Positions 37,964 through 45,573 of a stretch of DNA of 48,923 nt are shown piece by piece. Source of the DNA: Xanthomonas translucens pv. translucens DSM 18974 (lineage in GTDB: Bacteria; Pseudomonadota; Gammaproteobacteria; Xanthomonadales; Xanthomonadaceae); NCBI RefSeq assembly GCF_000331775.1, contig NZ_CAPJ01000377.1, forward strand, positions 1 through 48,923, given 5' to 3'. Both the position numbers and the translations under genes were made by a program. Numbering within the stretch: position 1 is the stretch's first letter; each line of letters starts with the position of its first letter. A model generated the notes under the pieces. The model saw nothing but the letters and a program-made list of their open reading frames with translations. It searched no databases and had not been told where the DNA came from.

Positions 37964-37988
37964 ACGAAATCGGACCGCCGTGAGCGAA
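37964..37988 (-). promoter_or_regulatory. PIP box of hpa1
   Basis: On the reverse strand TTCGC, 15 bases, TTCGT, followed after exactly 31 bases by TACCTT (37932-37927), a perfect TANNNT. Confidence 0.9.
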
Positions 37989-38034
37989 GAAAGAGCGTGC
38001 CAGTGGGGGCGATGCGCTGATCTTTTCGCCTTGT

Positions 38035-38059
38035 TTCGCAGAGGGAGCGATTGGTTCGG
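38035..38059 (+). promoter_or_regulatory. PIP box of the repeat-protein / hpa2 genes
   Basis: TTCGC, 15 bases, TTCGG, followed after exactly 31 bases by TAGTGT (38091-38096), a perfect TANNNT. The next ATG is at 38171. Confidence 0.9.
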
Positions 38060-38170
38060 TTGCAGCCGCTAGCGCACGCGTGCCTGGACTTAGTGTTTGA
38101 TCGCGGCCGTCTGGTCGGTCGCTGGGCCGGGCAGGCACCGGTTCACTCCGACAAAAAAGAGGACTTTTCG

Positions 38171-39361
38171 ATGAGCCTTAAAAGTTTCTTCAAAAGTATC
38201 GGGCATGGCATCACCAATGCGGTAGAAGATGTCGCACACGGCGTCGAGCAGGGGGCGAAAGACATAGCCAAAGGCGTGGAAGGTGCCGTAGAGCATGGCG
38301 CCCATGCTCTCGGCGACGTCATGCAGGGGGATTTCAGGGGCGGGCTTCATGAATTGGGGCAGGCTGGCAAGGCCGTGGGCGACACCGCCAAGGCCGAGTT
38401 CAAGCTGGGCTTGACCGTTGGCGGGGCGATGACCGATCTGGCCCTGGGTACTGTGGCCGATGCGCATCTGAGCAAGGGCCTCACCAAGCTCGCCGAGACC
38501 GCCAAGGGCGGGCTGGACAAGGCCCGCGACGCCGTCGATAAAAGCCTGAATCAAGTCGTCGATTCCGCCGAAGGCGCGGTGGCCGGCGGCGTGCGTTGCG
38601 TCGATGACGTGGCACATGGCCGTTTCGACCGCCTGGGCAAGGATAGCCTGTCCGTGGCGGGCAATGCGTTCAACCTGTGCACCTCGCTGACGCCGGAAGG
38701 CATGGCCGCCAATGTCGGCGCCAATCTCACCCGTTCGTTTATGGATGGCACGTCCCTGTCCAAGTACGCCGATGTCGTCGGCGACACGATGGCGCGCAAG
38801 CCGCTGTGGATGCTGCGCGACGGCGCCAAGGACGTGGCCGAGCCGTTGCTGGATCCGCTGAAAAAGGATCTGGCCTCTGCCGACGCCGCCGTCGACCGCA
38901 CTTTGGACAAAGCGGAGGACGGCATCAGCCGCACGTCGACCGAAGCGGCCGTTGCCTCGGGCTTGGCGGTCCAGGGCGACATGACGGCGCAATCGCAGAC
39001 GCCGTTGCTGTCCGAGGCTCAGGAGGATGCGATTGCGGGCCAGTTGGCGGATGCCCTGCAGGGCAATCTGTCGACACGGGACGGGCGCGGCGATACGTCT
39101 TTGCTGTCCGATGCTCAGGAGGATGCGATTGCGGGCCAGTTGGCGGATGCCCTGCAGGGCAATCTGTCGACACAGGACGGGCGCGGCGATACGCCGCAGC
39201 TGTCCGAGGCTCAGGAGGATGCGATTGCGCGCCAGTTGGCCGATGCCATGGAAGGGAAGGACAAGCAATCCGGCCGGGAAGAAGGCTTGCTGGCTTCACT
39301 CTTCGGCGAACCGGCGCTTTCCGCCTCGGCGGACGTGTCGTTCCAGCTCCATACGGTGTAG
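38171..39361 (+). CDS. HrpX-controlled helical repeat protein, candidate secreted or translocator protein
   Basis: A 396-residue protein without a Sec signal or clear transmembrane helix. Residues 14-46 show an 11-residue amphipathic periodicity (AVEDVAHGVEQ, GAKDIAKGVEG, AVEHGAHALGD) like LEA or apolipoprotein helices, and similar helices continue to about residue 140. A glycine/alanine-rich middle follows. The C-terminal part carries three 32-residue repeats (LSEAQEDAIAGQLADALQ type). It is preceded by a perfect PIP promoter and sits six bases before hpa2. It could be an effector, or a membrane-active translocator substituting for HrpF, which is absent. I do not recognise a named family. 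The start at 38171 is the first ATG after the -10. Confidence 0.7.
   Translation: MSLKSFFKSIGHGITNAVEDVAHGVEQGAKDIAKGVEGAVEHGAHALGDVMQGDFRGGLHELGQAGKAVGDTAKAEFKLGLTVGGAMTDLALGTVADAHLSKGLTKLAETAKGGLDKARDAVDKSLNQVVDSAEGAVAGGVRCVDDVAHGRFDRLGKDSLSVAGNAFNLCTSLTPEGMAANVGANLTRSFMDGTSLSKYADVVGDTMARKPLWMLRDGAKDVAEPLLDPLKKDLASADAAVDRTLDKAEDGISRTSTEAAVASGLAVQGDMTAQSQTPLLSEAQEDAIAGQLADALQGNLSTRDGRGDTSLLSDAQEDAIAGQLADALQGNLSTQDGRGDTPQLSEAQEDAIARQLADAMEGKDKQSGREEGLLASLFGEPALSASADVSFQLHTV
39005..39270 (+). repeat. Three 96-base in-frame tandem repeats
   Basis: Copies begin at 39005, 39101 and 39197, a period of 96 bases (32 codons). The first two are nearly identical at the DNA level and the third diverges after about 65 bases. 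They encode the C-terminal repeats of the 396-residue protein. The near identity indicates recent duplication or ongoing copy-number change. Confidence 0.9.
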
Positions 39362-39366
39362 CCCGT

Positions 39367-40056
39367 ATGCGACGGATAGGATGGCTGCTTGCGGCGTGGC
39401 TAGCCACGCCGCTGGCACATGCCGGTTGCTTTGAGCAGGCCGCGGCCTATCAGCAGGTCAATGCGCGCGTGCTCAAGGCCATCGCCTGGCAGGAGTCGCG
39501 CGCCCGGCCGCAGACGGTGCATCGCAACGCCAACGGCAGCATCGACTATGGGCAGATGCAGATCAATTCGATCCATCTGCGGCGCCTGTCACAGTACGGG
39601 GTCTCGGTGCGCGAGCTGATGGATCCCTGCGAAAGCACCTATGTGGCGGCCTGGCATCTGCGGCAGATGATGAACAAGTACGGCAACAGCTGGGCGGCGG
39701 TGGGCGCCTACCACTCGGAGACGCCGGCCGAGCGCGATCGCTACGCGCGTTCGGTACGCCAGATCCTGGAATCGGACCAGCGGTTCGCGCGCTTCGAACA
39801 GTCGTCGGGGCCGCTGACGCAAGGACTGGACATGCGCACGGCGCGTGCGGATGTCCAGCCTGACCGCGCGCAGCAGCAGTCGCAGCCACAGCAGGTGCAG
39901 CCACAGCAGGTGCAGCCACAGCAGGTGCAGCAGGCGCCAGCAAGGCGTCAGTCGGCGGTCGGGAGCGATCCGGTGCAGATCGCCGAACAGATGCTACGGC
40001 AGCGGCCGCCTCCGGAAGACGATCGCTGCCTGTTCGAGGATCTTGCTGCGTGTTGA
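39367..40056 (+). CDS. hpa2: Hpa2-type lytic transglycosylase with repeat tail
   Basis: Exported muramidase that locally opens peptidoglycan for the secretion apparatus. The 229 residues comprise a signal peptide (1-19, LATPLAHAGC) and an SLT domain (about 20-145) with the catalytic Glu in AIAWQESRARP and the following NGSIDYGQMQIN and AVGAYHSE blocks. A Gln-rich tail then contains three copies of CAGCCACAGCAGGTG-encoded QPQQV. The tail of about 80 residues is longer than in typical Hpa2/IpgF-like enzymes. It begins six bases after the repeat-protein gene and is probably co-transcribed. Confidence 0.87.
   Translation: MRRIGWLLAAWLATPLAHAGCFEQAAAYQQVNARVLKAIAWQESRARPQTVHRNANGSIDYGQMQINSIHLRRLSQYGVSVRELMDPCESTYVAAWHLRQMMNKYGNSWAAVGAYHSETPAERDRYARSVRQILESDQRFARFEQSSGPLTQGLDMRTARADVQPDRAQQQSQPQQVQPQQVQPQQVQQAPARRQSAVGSDPVQIAEQMLRQRPPPEDDRCLFEDLAAC
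39883..39927 (+). repeat. 15-base tandem repeat x3 in hpa2
   Basis: Three identical copies of CAGCCACAGCAGGTG at 39883, 39898 and 39913, encoding QPQQV. They are in frame, so copy-number changes would only alter tail length. Confidence 0.9.
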
Positions 40057-40116
40057 ACAGCGCGCTGAGGCATGCCTTGGCGCGCGCAAGCTGGGCATCG
40101 GCGCTCCGTCCCGCGT

Positions 40117-40149
40117 GGTACCGCAGGTAGCGTATCCGCCTGCGGTACC
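40117..40149. terminator. Hairpin between convergent hpa2 and the dehydratase gene
   Basis: An eleven-base perfect stem (GGTACCGCAGG / CCTGCGGTACC) with an 11-base loop in the 154-base gap between two convergent genes. It lacks a T run. It marks the right border of the Hrp region. Confidence 0.5.
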
Positions 40150-40210
40150 GGTATCGGTGGCTCTGCTGTGCGAGCGTTCGCGCCGGGCGTCGGCGCGTTG
40201 CGATTCAGAT

Positions 40211-41935
40211 TCAATGCGAGTCGCGGGCCACGTCGGCGCCACTGCCGCCGACCAGGAAATCCAGGTCCGCGCCCAGGTGCGCCTGCTGCACGTGTTCCAC
40301 GTACAGCTTGCTCCAGCCGCGTAGCGGCGTCGGCAGCGGGGTCCATTCGCTGCGCCGGCGCAGCAGTTCCTCGTCGCTGACCTCCAGGTGCAGCGAGCGC
40401 CCGGGGACGTCCAGTTCGATCATGTCGCCGTCGCGCACCAGCGCCAGGGTGCCGCCGGTGGCGGCTTCGGGCGAGGCATGCAGGACCACGGTGCCGTAGG
40501 CGGTGCCGCTCATGCGCGCGTCGGAGATGCGCACCATGTCGGTGACGCCGGCGCGCAACAGCTTCGGCGGCAGCGGCATGTTGCCCACCTCGGCCATGCC
40601 CGGGTAGCCGCGCGGGCCGCAGTTCTTCAGCACCATGATGCTGTCGGCGTCGATGTCCAGCGCCTCGTCGTCGATGCGCGCCTTCATGTCCTCGATGCTT
40701 TCGAACACCACCGCGCGGCCGCGGTGCTGCAGCAGGTGCGGCGAGGCGGCCGAGGGCTTGATCACCGCGCCGTCCGGGGCCAGGTTGCCGCGCAGCACGG
40801 CGATGCCGGCCTGCTCGCGGAACGGCGTGTCCAGCGCGTGGATCACCTCGCGGTTCCAGCACGGCGCGTCGGCCACGTTCTCGCCGAGGGTGCGGCCGTT
40901 GACGGTGAGCGCGTCCAGGTCCAGTTCGGCACCGAGTTCGCGCATCACCGCCGGCAGTCCGCCGGCGTAGTAGAAGTCTTCCATCAGGTACTGGCCGGAC
41001 GGCTTGAGGTTGACCAGGCATGGCAGCCGCGAGCCCAACTGGTCCCAGTCGTCCAGGCTCAGCGGCACGCCCAGGCGCCCGGCGATGGCCAGCAGGTGGA
41101 TCACCGCGTTGGTGGAGCCGCCGATCGCCGCGTTGACCTTGATCGCGTTCGCGAACGCCGAGCGTGTCAGCACCTGCGACATGCGCAGGTCGTCCTCGAC
41201 CATCTGCACGATGCGCCGGCCGCTGAGCCGCGCCAGCCGCGCGCGGCGCGCATCGACCGCGGGAATCGCCGCGTTTTCCGGCAGCGAGATGCCCAGCGCT
41301 TCGACCATGCTGGCCATGGTCGAGGCGGTGCCCATGGTCATGCAGCTGCCCTTGGAGCGCTGCATGCAGGCCTCGGCCTCGACGAACTCGTCCTGGCTCA
41401 GGGTGCCGGCGCGGACCATCTCCGACATCTGGATCACCCCGGTGCCCGAACCCAGCGGCTGCCCGCGCCAGTTGCCCGACAGCGACGGGCCGCCGGACAG
41501 GCCGATGGTCGGCAGGTCGACGCTGGCCGCGCCCATCAGCAGCGACGGGGTGGTCTTGTCGCAGCCCATCAGCAGCACCACGCCGTCCAGCGGATTGGCG
41601 CGGATCGACTCCTCCACGTCCATGCTGGCCAGATTGCGGAACAGCATCGCGGTGGGCAGCATCTGCGTCTCGCCCAGCGACATCACCGGAAATTCCAGCG
41701 GGAAGCCGCCGGCCTCGTAGACGCCGCGTTTGACGTGCTCGGCCAGCTCGCGCAGGTGGCCGTTGCACGGAGTCAGTTCCGACCAGGTGTTGCAGATGCC
41801 GATCACCGGGCGCCCGTCGAACATGTCGTGCGGGTGGCCCGCGCTCTTGAGCCAGCTGCGGTAGTAGAAACCTTGCTTGCCTTCGCGACCGAACCACGCC
41901 TGGCTGCGGCGGACCGGTTTGGTGGGTGAGCCCAT
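40211..41935 (-). CDS. IlvD/Edd-family sugar acid dehydratase, probably L-arabonate dehydratase
   Basis: A 574-residue iron-sulfur dehydratase that would convert L-arabonate to 2-keto-3-deoxy-L-arabonate. Cluster-binding cysteines are visible in ICNTWSELTPCN, LLMGCDKTTPS and CMTMGTAS. The beginning (RSQAWFGREGKQGFYYRSWLK) is typical of the arabonate/xylonate dehydratase branch and not of IlvD proper. The start at 41935 aligns with that branch, and an open frame further upstream (to 42094) reaches into the promoter. The divergent dehydrogenase and nearby aldolase-type and aldehyde dehydrogenase genes support the pathway. D-xylonate or D-fuconate cannot be excluded as substrate. Confidence 0.85.
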   Translation of the reverse strand: MGSPTKPVRRSQAWFGREGKQGFYYRSWLKSAGHPHDMFDGRPVIGICNTWSELTPCNGHLRELAEHVKRGVYEAGGFPLEFPVMSLGETQMLPTAMLFRNLASMDVEESIRANPLDGVVLLMGCDKTTPSLLMGAASVDLPTIGLSGGPSLSGNWRGQPLGSGTGVIQMSEMVRAGTLSQDEFVEAEACMQRSKGSCMTMGTASTMASMVEALGISLPENAAIPAVDARRARLARLSGRRIVQMVEDDLRMSQVLTRSAFANAIKVNAAIGGSTNAVIHLLAIAGRLGVPLSLDDWDQLGSRLPCLVNLKPSGQYLMEDFYYAGGLPAVMRELGAELDLDALTVNGRTLGENVADAPCWNREVIHALDTPFREQAGIAVLRGNLAPDGAVIKPSAASPHLLQHRGRAVVFESIEDMKARIDDEALDIDADSIMVLKNCGPRGYPGMAEVGNMPLPPKLLRAGVTDMVRISDARMSGTAYGTVVLHASPEAATGGTLALVRDGDMIELDVPGRSLHLEVSDEELLRRRSEWTPLPTPLRGWSKLYVEHVQQAHLGADLDFLVGGSGADVARDSH

Positions 41936-42045
41936 GCTGGCGGATTCCTCGAGACCTGATCGGCCCGGATCGGTGCCTGCACGGCGTCGCCCGGGGTGCT
42001 TTACGTCGGCGATGCTAGCGGGCATATTGATACATGAAAAATAAC

Positions 42046-42067
42046 AAATATCTGCATTCAGATATTT
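42046..42067. promoter_or_regulatory. Palindromic candidate operator between dehydratase and SDR genes
   Basis: Nine-base arms AAATATCTG / CAGATATTT around CATT, in an AT-rich 174-base divergent promoter. The adjoining word AACAAATATC (42043-42052) recurs in reverse complement as GATATTTGTT at 44443-44452, upstream of the regulator and the AraD1-type gene. TTCGTATA also occurs in both places (42071 and 44420). A LysR-type binding site is likely. Confidence 0.55.
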
Positions 42068-42109
42068 CTTTTCGTATATCAAAATCCTATCCACCTAGAG
42101 CGAAACGGC

Positions 42110-42907
42110 ATGGACAACACGGCAAGCGCGGCGTCTCCCGGCATCGGCAACGCAACCTACGGCAGCCTGCACGGGCGCCGCGTCTTCATCACCGGCGGCG
42201 GTTCGGGCATCGGCGCGGCGCTGGTCGAGGCCTTCGCCGGGCAGGGCGCGCAGGTGGCCTTCGTCGATGTGGCGGCCGAGGCCAGTGCGGCCCTGGCCGA
42301 GCGCCTGGCCGCGGCCGGCCTGGCCAGGCCGTGGTGGCGCCGTTGCGACGTCACCGACGTAGCCGCGCTGCAGGCGGCGCTGAGCGAAGCCGCCGCCGAG
42401 CTGGGCGATTTCCACGTGCTGCTCAACAACGTCGGCAGCGACGACCGGCACGCGCTGGACGCGGTGACCCCGGCGTACTGGGAGCGCTGCGTGGCGATCA
42501 ACCAGCGCGCCGCGTTCTTCGCCATCCAGGCGGTGGTGCCGGGCATGAAGCGGCTCGGCGGCGGTTCGATCGTCAACCTCGGCTCCACCGGCTGGCAGAC
42601 CAAGACCGGCGGCTATCCGGTCTACGCCACCGCCAAGTCGTCGATGAACGGGCTGACCCGCGGCCTGGCGCGCGAACTGGGCGCGGCGCGGATCCGCATC
42701 AACGTGCTGACCCCGGGCTGGGTGATGACCGAACGCCAGGTCACGCTGTGGCTGGACGAGGCCGGCGAGCGCGAACTGGCGCGCAACCAGTGCCTGCCGG
42801 ACAAGGTGATGCCCGAGGACATCGCGCGCATGGCGCTGTTCCTGGCCTCGCACGAGGCGCGCGCGATCACCGCGCAAGAGTTCGTGGTGGATGCGGGGTG
42901 GACCTGA
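42110..42907 (+). CDS. SDR-family aldose 1-dehydrogenase (L-arabinose/D-xylose type)
   Basis: A 265-residue NAD(P)-dependent short-chain dehydrogenase. The nucleotide-binding GGGSGIGAAL lies near residue 26, and NNVG and the catalytic YATAK also stand at family positions. The sequence pattern NDDRH/SDDRHALD-AVTPAYWERCVAINQR and the ending EFVVDAGWT are close to bacterial D-xylose and L-arabinose dehydrogenases, which make the aldonolactone in the first oxidative step. It is transcribed away from the dehydratase from a shared promoter region and followed by a REP array. Confidence 0.82.
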   Translation: MDNTASAASPGIGNATYGSLHGRRVFITGGGSGIGAALVEAFAGQGAQVAFVDVAAEASAALAERLAAAGLARPWWRRCDVTDVAALQAALSEAAAELGDFHVLLNNVGSDDRHALDAVTPAYWERCVAINQRAAFFAIQAVVPGMKRLGGGSIVNLGSTGWQTKTGGYPVYATAKSSMNGLTRGLARELGAARIRINVLTPGWVMTERQVTLWLDEAGERELARNQCLPDKVMPEDIARMALFLASHEARAITAQEFVVDAGWT

Positions 42908-42928
42908 GCGGCGGATGCGTTGCTGCCA

Positions 42929-43400
42929 TGCGGGAGGGGCCTCGGCCCCGACCGGTCACTGAAACGGTCGCGATTCCGGGCTCCGCTCGTCGCGACTGAA
43001 GTCGCTCCACAGGGGCTTGCGATACGCTTGCTGGGTGCACTGTGGGAGGGGCTTCAGCCCCGACGGTATCCGAAGATGGAATGTTGATTTCTGCGTTCGG
43101 TCGCGGCTGAAGCCGCTCCTACAAGGGCTTGCGGTTGGCCGGCTGGGTGCACTGTGGGAGGGGCTTCAGCCCCGACGGTGTCCGAAGACGGAATTGTTTA
43201 TCGCTGCGTTCGGTCGCGGCTGAAGCCGCTCCTACAGGGCTTGCGGTTGGCTGGCTGGGTGCACTGTGGGAGGGGCTTCAGCCCCGACGGTGTCCGAAGA
43301 CGGAATTGTTTATCGCTGCGTTCGGTCGCGGCTGAAGCCGCTCCTACAGGGCTTGCGGTTGGCTGGCTGGGTGCACTGTAGGAGGGGCTTCAGCCCCGAC
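42929..43400. repeat. Tandem REP (REPIN-like) array, 112-base period
   Basis: Copies of a unit that starts GTGCACTGTGGGAGG occur at 43035, 43147, 43259 and 43371 (period 112), with a diverged copy from about 42929. Each unit holds two palindromic cores, GGGGCTTCAGCCCC and GCGGCTGAAGCCGC, in inverted order. This is the structure of REP doublets mobilised by RAYT transposases, which are common in Xanthomonas and Stenotrophomonas. The last partial copy runs up to the 3' end of the LysR gene. Open frames across the array are artefacts. Confidence 0.9.
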
Positions 43401-43401
43401 C

Positions 43402-44412
43402 TCACTCTTCGGTTCGCGCATCTGCCGGTGTCACCGCATCCTCGGCCGGCGCGATGTAGCCGTACACCGGCCCGGCGGCGGCCTGCAGCGCCTGCAGCAT
43501 GATCCGCGCGCCCGGCGACAGCAGCCAGTCGGTGCGGGTGACGATGCCGAAGGCGTCCATCCGGCACGACAGCTCCACCGGCACGATCGCCACGCTGCCG
43601 TGGTCGGCGAAATGCCGGGCCACGTCTACCGGGACCACTGCCAGGTAGTCGCCATGGCGCAGCAGTTGCGGGAGCACCACCAGCGCCGAGGTCTCCACCA
43701 CCCGCTTGGGCGGCTCCAGCCCGGCGTTCTGGAACATCAGTTCGAAGCGGTGACGCAGCACGCTGCCGTCCGGCGGCACGATCCAGCCGGCCGCGGCCAG
43801 CTCGCGCAGCGCCGGCCGTGGCATCGCCAGCAGCGGATGGCCGGGACGGGCGATCGCGCACACCTCTTCCTCGGCCAGCGCCTGATAGTGCAGGTTGCGC
43901 TTGTCGTGGCGCGCGAACAGCCGTGCCACCACGATGTCGAGCTTGTTCTGCGCCAGTTGCTCCAGCAGCACGTCGCTGCCGTCCACGCGCAGCGTCACCC
44001 GCAGCAGCGGATGCTGCTCGGTGACCCGGGCCAGCGCGGCCGGCAGCAGGGTCATCGCCGGCCCGGCGATGGCGCCGACGCTGACGCTGCCGAAATAGCC
44101 GGCCTTCAACGCCTCGATCTCGGCGCCGGCCTCGCCCAGGCTGGACAGGGCGATGCGCGCGTGGCGGATCATCGCCTCGCCGTACCAGGTCGGGCGCATG
44201 CCGCGCGGCAGCCGCTCGAACAGCGGCACCTCCATCATGTCTTCCAGGTCCTTGAGCAGCTTGGACGCGGCCGGCTGCGACATGTTCAAGGTCTCGGCGG
44301 CGCGATGGATGTTGCCTTCCTCCTCGATCGCCAGCAGCAGCATCAATTGCCGGGTCTTCAGGCGGGCGCGGACGAACCAGGGCGTGGCGGCAGGCATGGT
44401 GGCCCAATGCAT
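43402..44412 (-). CDS. LysR-family regulator of the sugar genes (GbpR-like)
   Basis: A 336-residue LysR regulator. The N-terminal winged helix-turn-helix (LKTRQLMLLLAIEEEGNIHRAAE, then MSQPAASKLLKDLE; about residues 15-75) is followed by the effector-binding domain. The N-terminal wording fits the GbpR/CbbR-like branch that often controls sugar-binding protein operons. The start at 44412 (MHWATMPAA) or 44397 is possible, and neither has a ribosome site. It is divergent to the AraD1-type gene, and shared sequence words suggest it also acts on the dehydratase/SDR promoter. Confidence 0.85.
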   Translation of the reverse strand: MHWATMPAATPWFVRARLKTRQLMLLLAIEEEGNIHRAAETLNMSQPAASKLLKDLEDMMEVPLFERLPRGMRPTWYGEAMIRHARIALSSLGEAGAEIEALKAGYFGSVSVGAIAGPAMTLLPAALARVTEQHPLLRVTLRVDGSDVLLEQLAQNKLDIVVARLFARHDKRNLHYQALAEEEVCAIARPGHPLLAMPRPALRELAAAGWIVPPDGSVLRHRFELMFQNAGLEPPKRVVETSALVVLPQLLRHGDYLAVVPVDVARHFADHGSVAIVPVELSCRMDAFGIVTRTDWLLSPGARIMLQALQAAAGPVYGYIAPAEDAVTPADARTEE

Positions 44413-44548
44413 ATGAATGTTCGTATACATTAAGCCAAAAACGATATTTGTTGCATATAGGTCATCCGGCCAGAATAGAACCGCATCCGCGGCACCGGCG
44501 GTCTGTGCTGCCGCGCCGCTCTTTCGTATTCCGACAGGCGACCGATTC

Positions 44549-45556
44549 ATGCGATTGATCCAACTGCTCGACGAGTCCGGCATCCCCAGCGTGGGCGCCG
44601 TAGAGGCGGACGGCACCCAGGTGCGCCTGCTGCGCGAAGTCGGCTCGACCTATGCGCTGGCCAACGCCGCGCTCGCCGCCGGCCTCGGCCTGGACGCCTA
44701 CGCCACGCATCAGCTCGGCGACATCGTGCTCGACTACGCCGAACTGCTGGCCAACCACCGCGTGCTGTCGCCGCTGACCCATCCGGACCCGGCGCACTGC
44801 CGCGTCACCGGCACCGGCCTGACCCACCTGGGCAGCGCCGCCACCCGCGACGCGATGCACCAGAACCTGCAGCAGCAAGCCGACCAGGGCACGCTCACCG
44901 ATTCGATGAAGATCTTCCAGCTCGGCGTGGAAGGCGGCATCCCGCGCGACGGCCAGCCCGGCGCGCAGCCGGAATGGTTCTACAAGGGCGACGGCAGCAT
45001 CCTGGTCGCGCCGGGCGCGCCCTTGCCGTCGCCGGACTTCGCGCTGGACGGCGGCGAGGAGCCGGAGCTGGTCGGGCTGTACGTGATCGGTGCCGACGGC
45101 GTGCCGTACCGGCTCGGCTTCGCGCTCGGCAACGAGTTCTCCGACCACATCACCGAACGCCAGAACTACCTGTACCTGGCCCATTCCAAGCTGCGCGCCT
45201 GCGCGGTGGGGCCGGAGCTGCGCAGCGGCGAGCTGCCGCGCGACCTGCGCGGCAGCAGCCGCATCCGCCGCGGCGATGCGCTGATCTGGGAGAAGCCTTT
45301 CGTCACCGGCGAGGCCAACATGTGCCACTCGCTGGCCAATCTGGAATACCACCATTTCAAGTACGCCGCGCATCGCGTGCCCGGCGACGTGCATCTGCAC
45401 TTCTTCGGCACCGCCACGCTGAGCTTCGCCGACGGCGTGCAGGCCGAGCCGGGCGACCGCTTCGAGATCGAACTGCCGGAACTGGGCGCGGCCTTGGTCA
45501 ATCCGCTGCAGCGGGTGTCGGCCGGGTTCGACCTGGGCGGCGTGCGCGCGCTGTAA
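44549..45556 (+). CDS. AraD1/GguC-like FAH-fold dehydratase (2-keto-3-deoxy-L-arabonate dehydratase)
   Basis: A 335-residue protein of the fumarylacetoacetate hydrolase fold. It begins MRLIQLLDESGIPSVGAVE, as GguC/AraD1 proteins do. Metal-binding region candidates are KIFQLGVEGGIP, EPELVGLYVIG and GFALGNEFSDHITER. Members turn 2-keto-3-deoxy-L-arabonate into alpha-ketoglutarate semialdehyde, the substrate of the next enzyme encoded 17 bases downstream. The start at 44549 gives the family N-terminus. An earlier ATG at 44417 overlaps the promoter. Function is inferred from family and context. Confidence 0.8.
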   Translation: MRLIQLLDESGIPSVGAVEADGTQVRLLREVGSTYALANAALAAGLGLDAYATHQLGDIVLDYAELLANHRVLSPLTHPDPAHCRVTGTGLTHLGSAATRDAMHQNLQQQADQGTLTDSMKIFQLGVEGGIPRDGQPGAQPEWFYKGDGSILVAPGAPLPSPDFALDGGEEPELVGLYVIGADGVPYRLGFALGNEFSDHITERQNYLYLAHSKLRACAVGPELRSGELPRDLRGSSRIRRGDALIWEKPFVTGEANMCHSLANLEYHHFKYAAHRVPGDVHLHFFGTATLSFADGVQAEPGDRFEIELPELGAALVNPLQRVSAGFDLGGVRAL

Positions 45557-45573
45557 GCGAATAGGAGAACGGC

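Larger units (their letters stand above)
37860..38170. other. Divergent regulatory region between hpa1 and the repeat-protein gene
   Basis: About 310 bases holding two divergent HrpX promoters (listed separately) with 46 bases between the PIP boxes. No gene is seen inside. Both leaders are 70-75 bases long after the -10 boxes. Confidence 0.7.

Noticed and set aside
39841..39940. Short direct repeats resembling a CRISPR array
   Set aside because: Repeats of 15 bases without spacers and in frame with hpa2 are coding tandem repeats. No CRISPR array or cas gene is seen in the window.
42034..42999. Arginine/glycine-rich frame overlapping the SDR gene
   Set aside because: It is another frame of the SDR gene, whose own frame shows all the dehydrogenase motifs.
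43017..43502. Several overlapping 60-80 codon frames with repeated GWVHCGRGFSPDG-like words
   Set aside because: They are translations of the REP array, identical because the DNA repeats, and are not genes.
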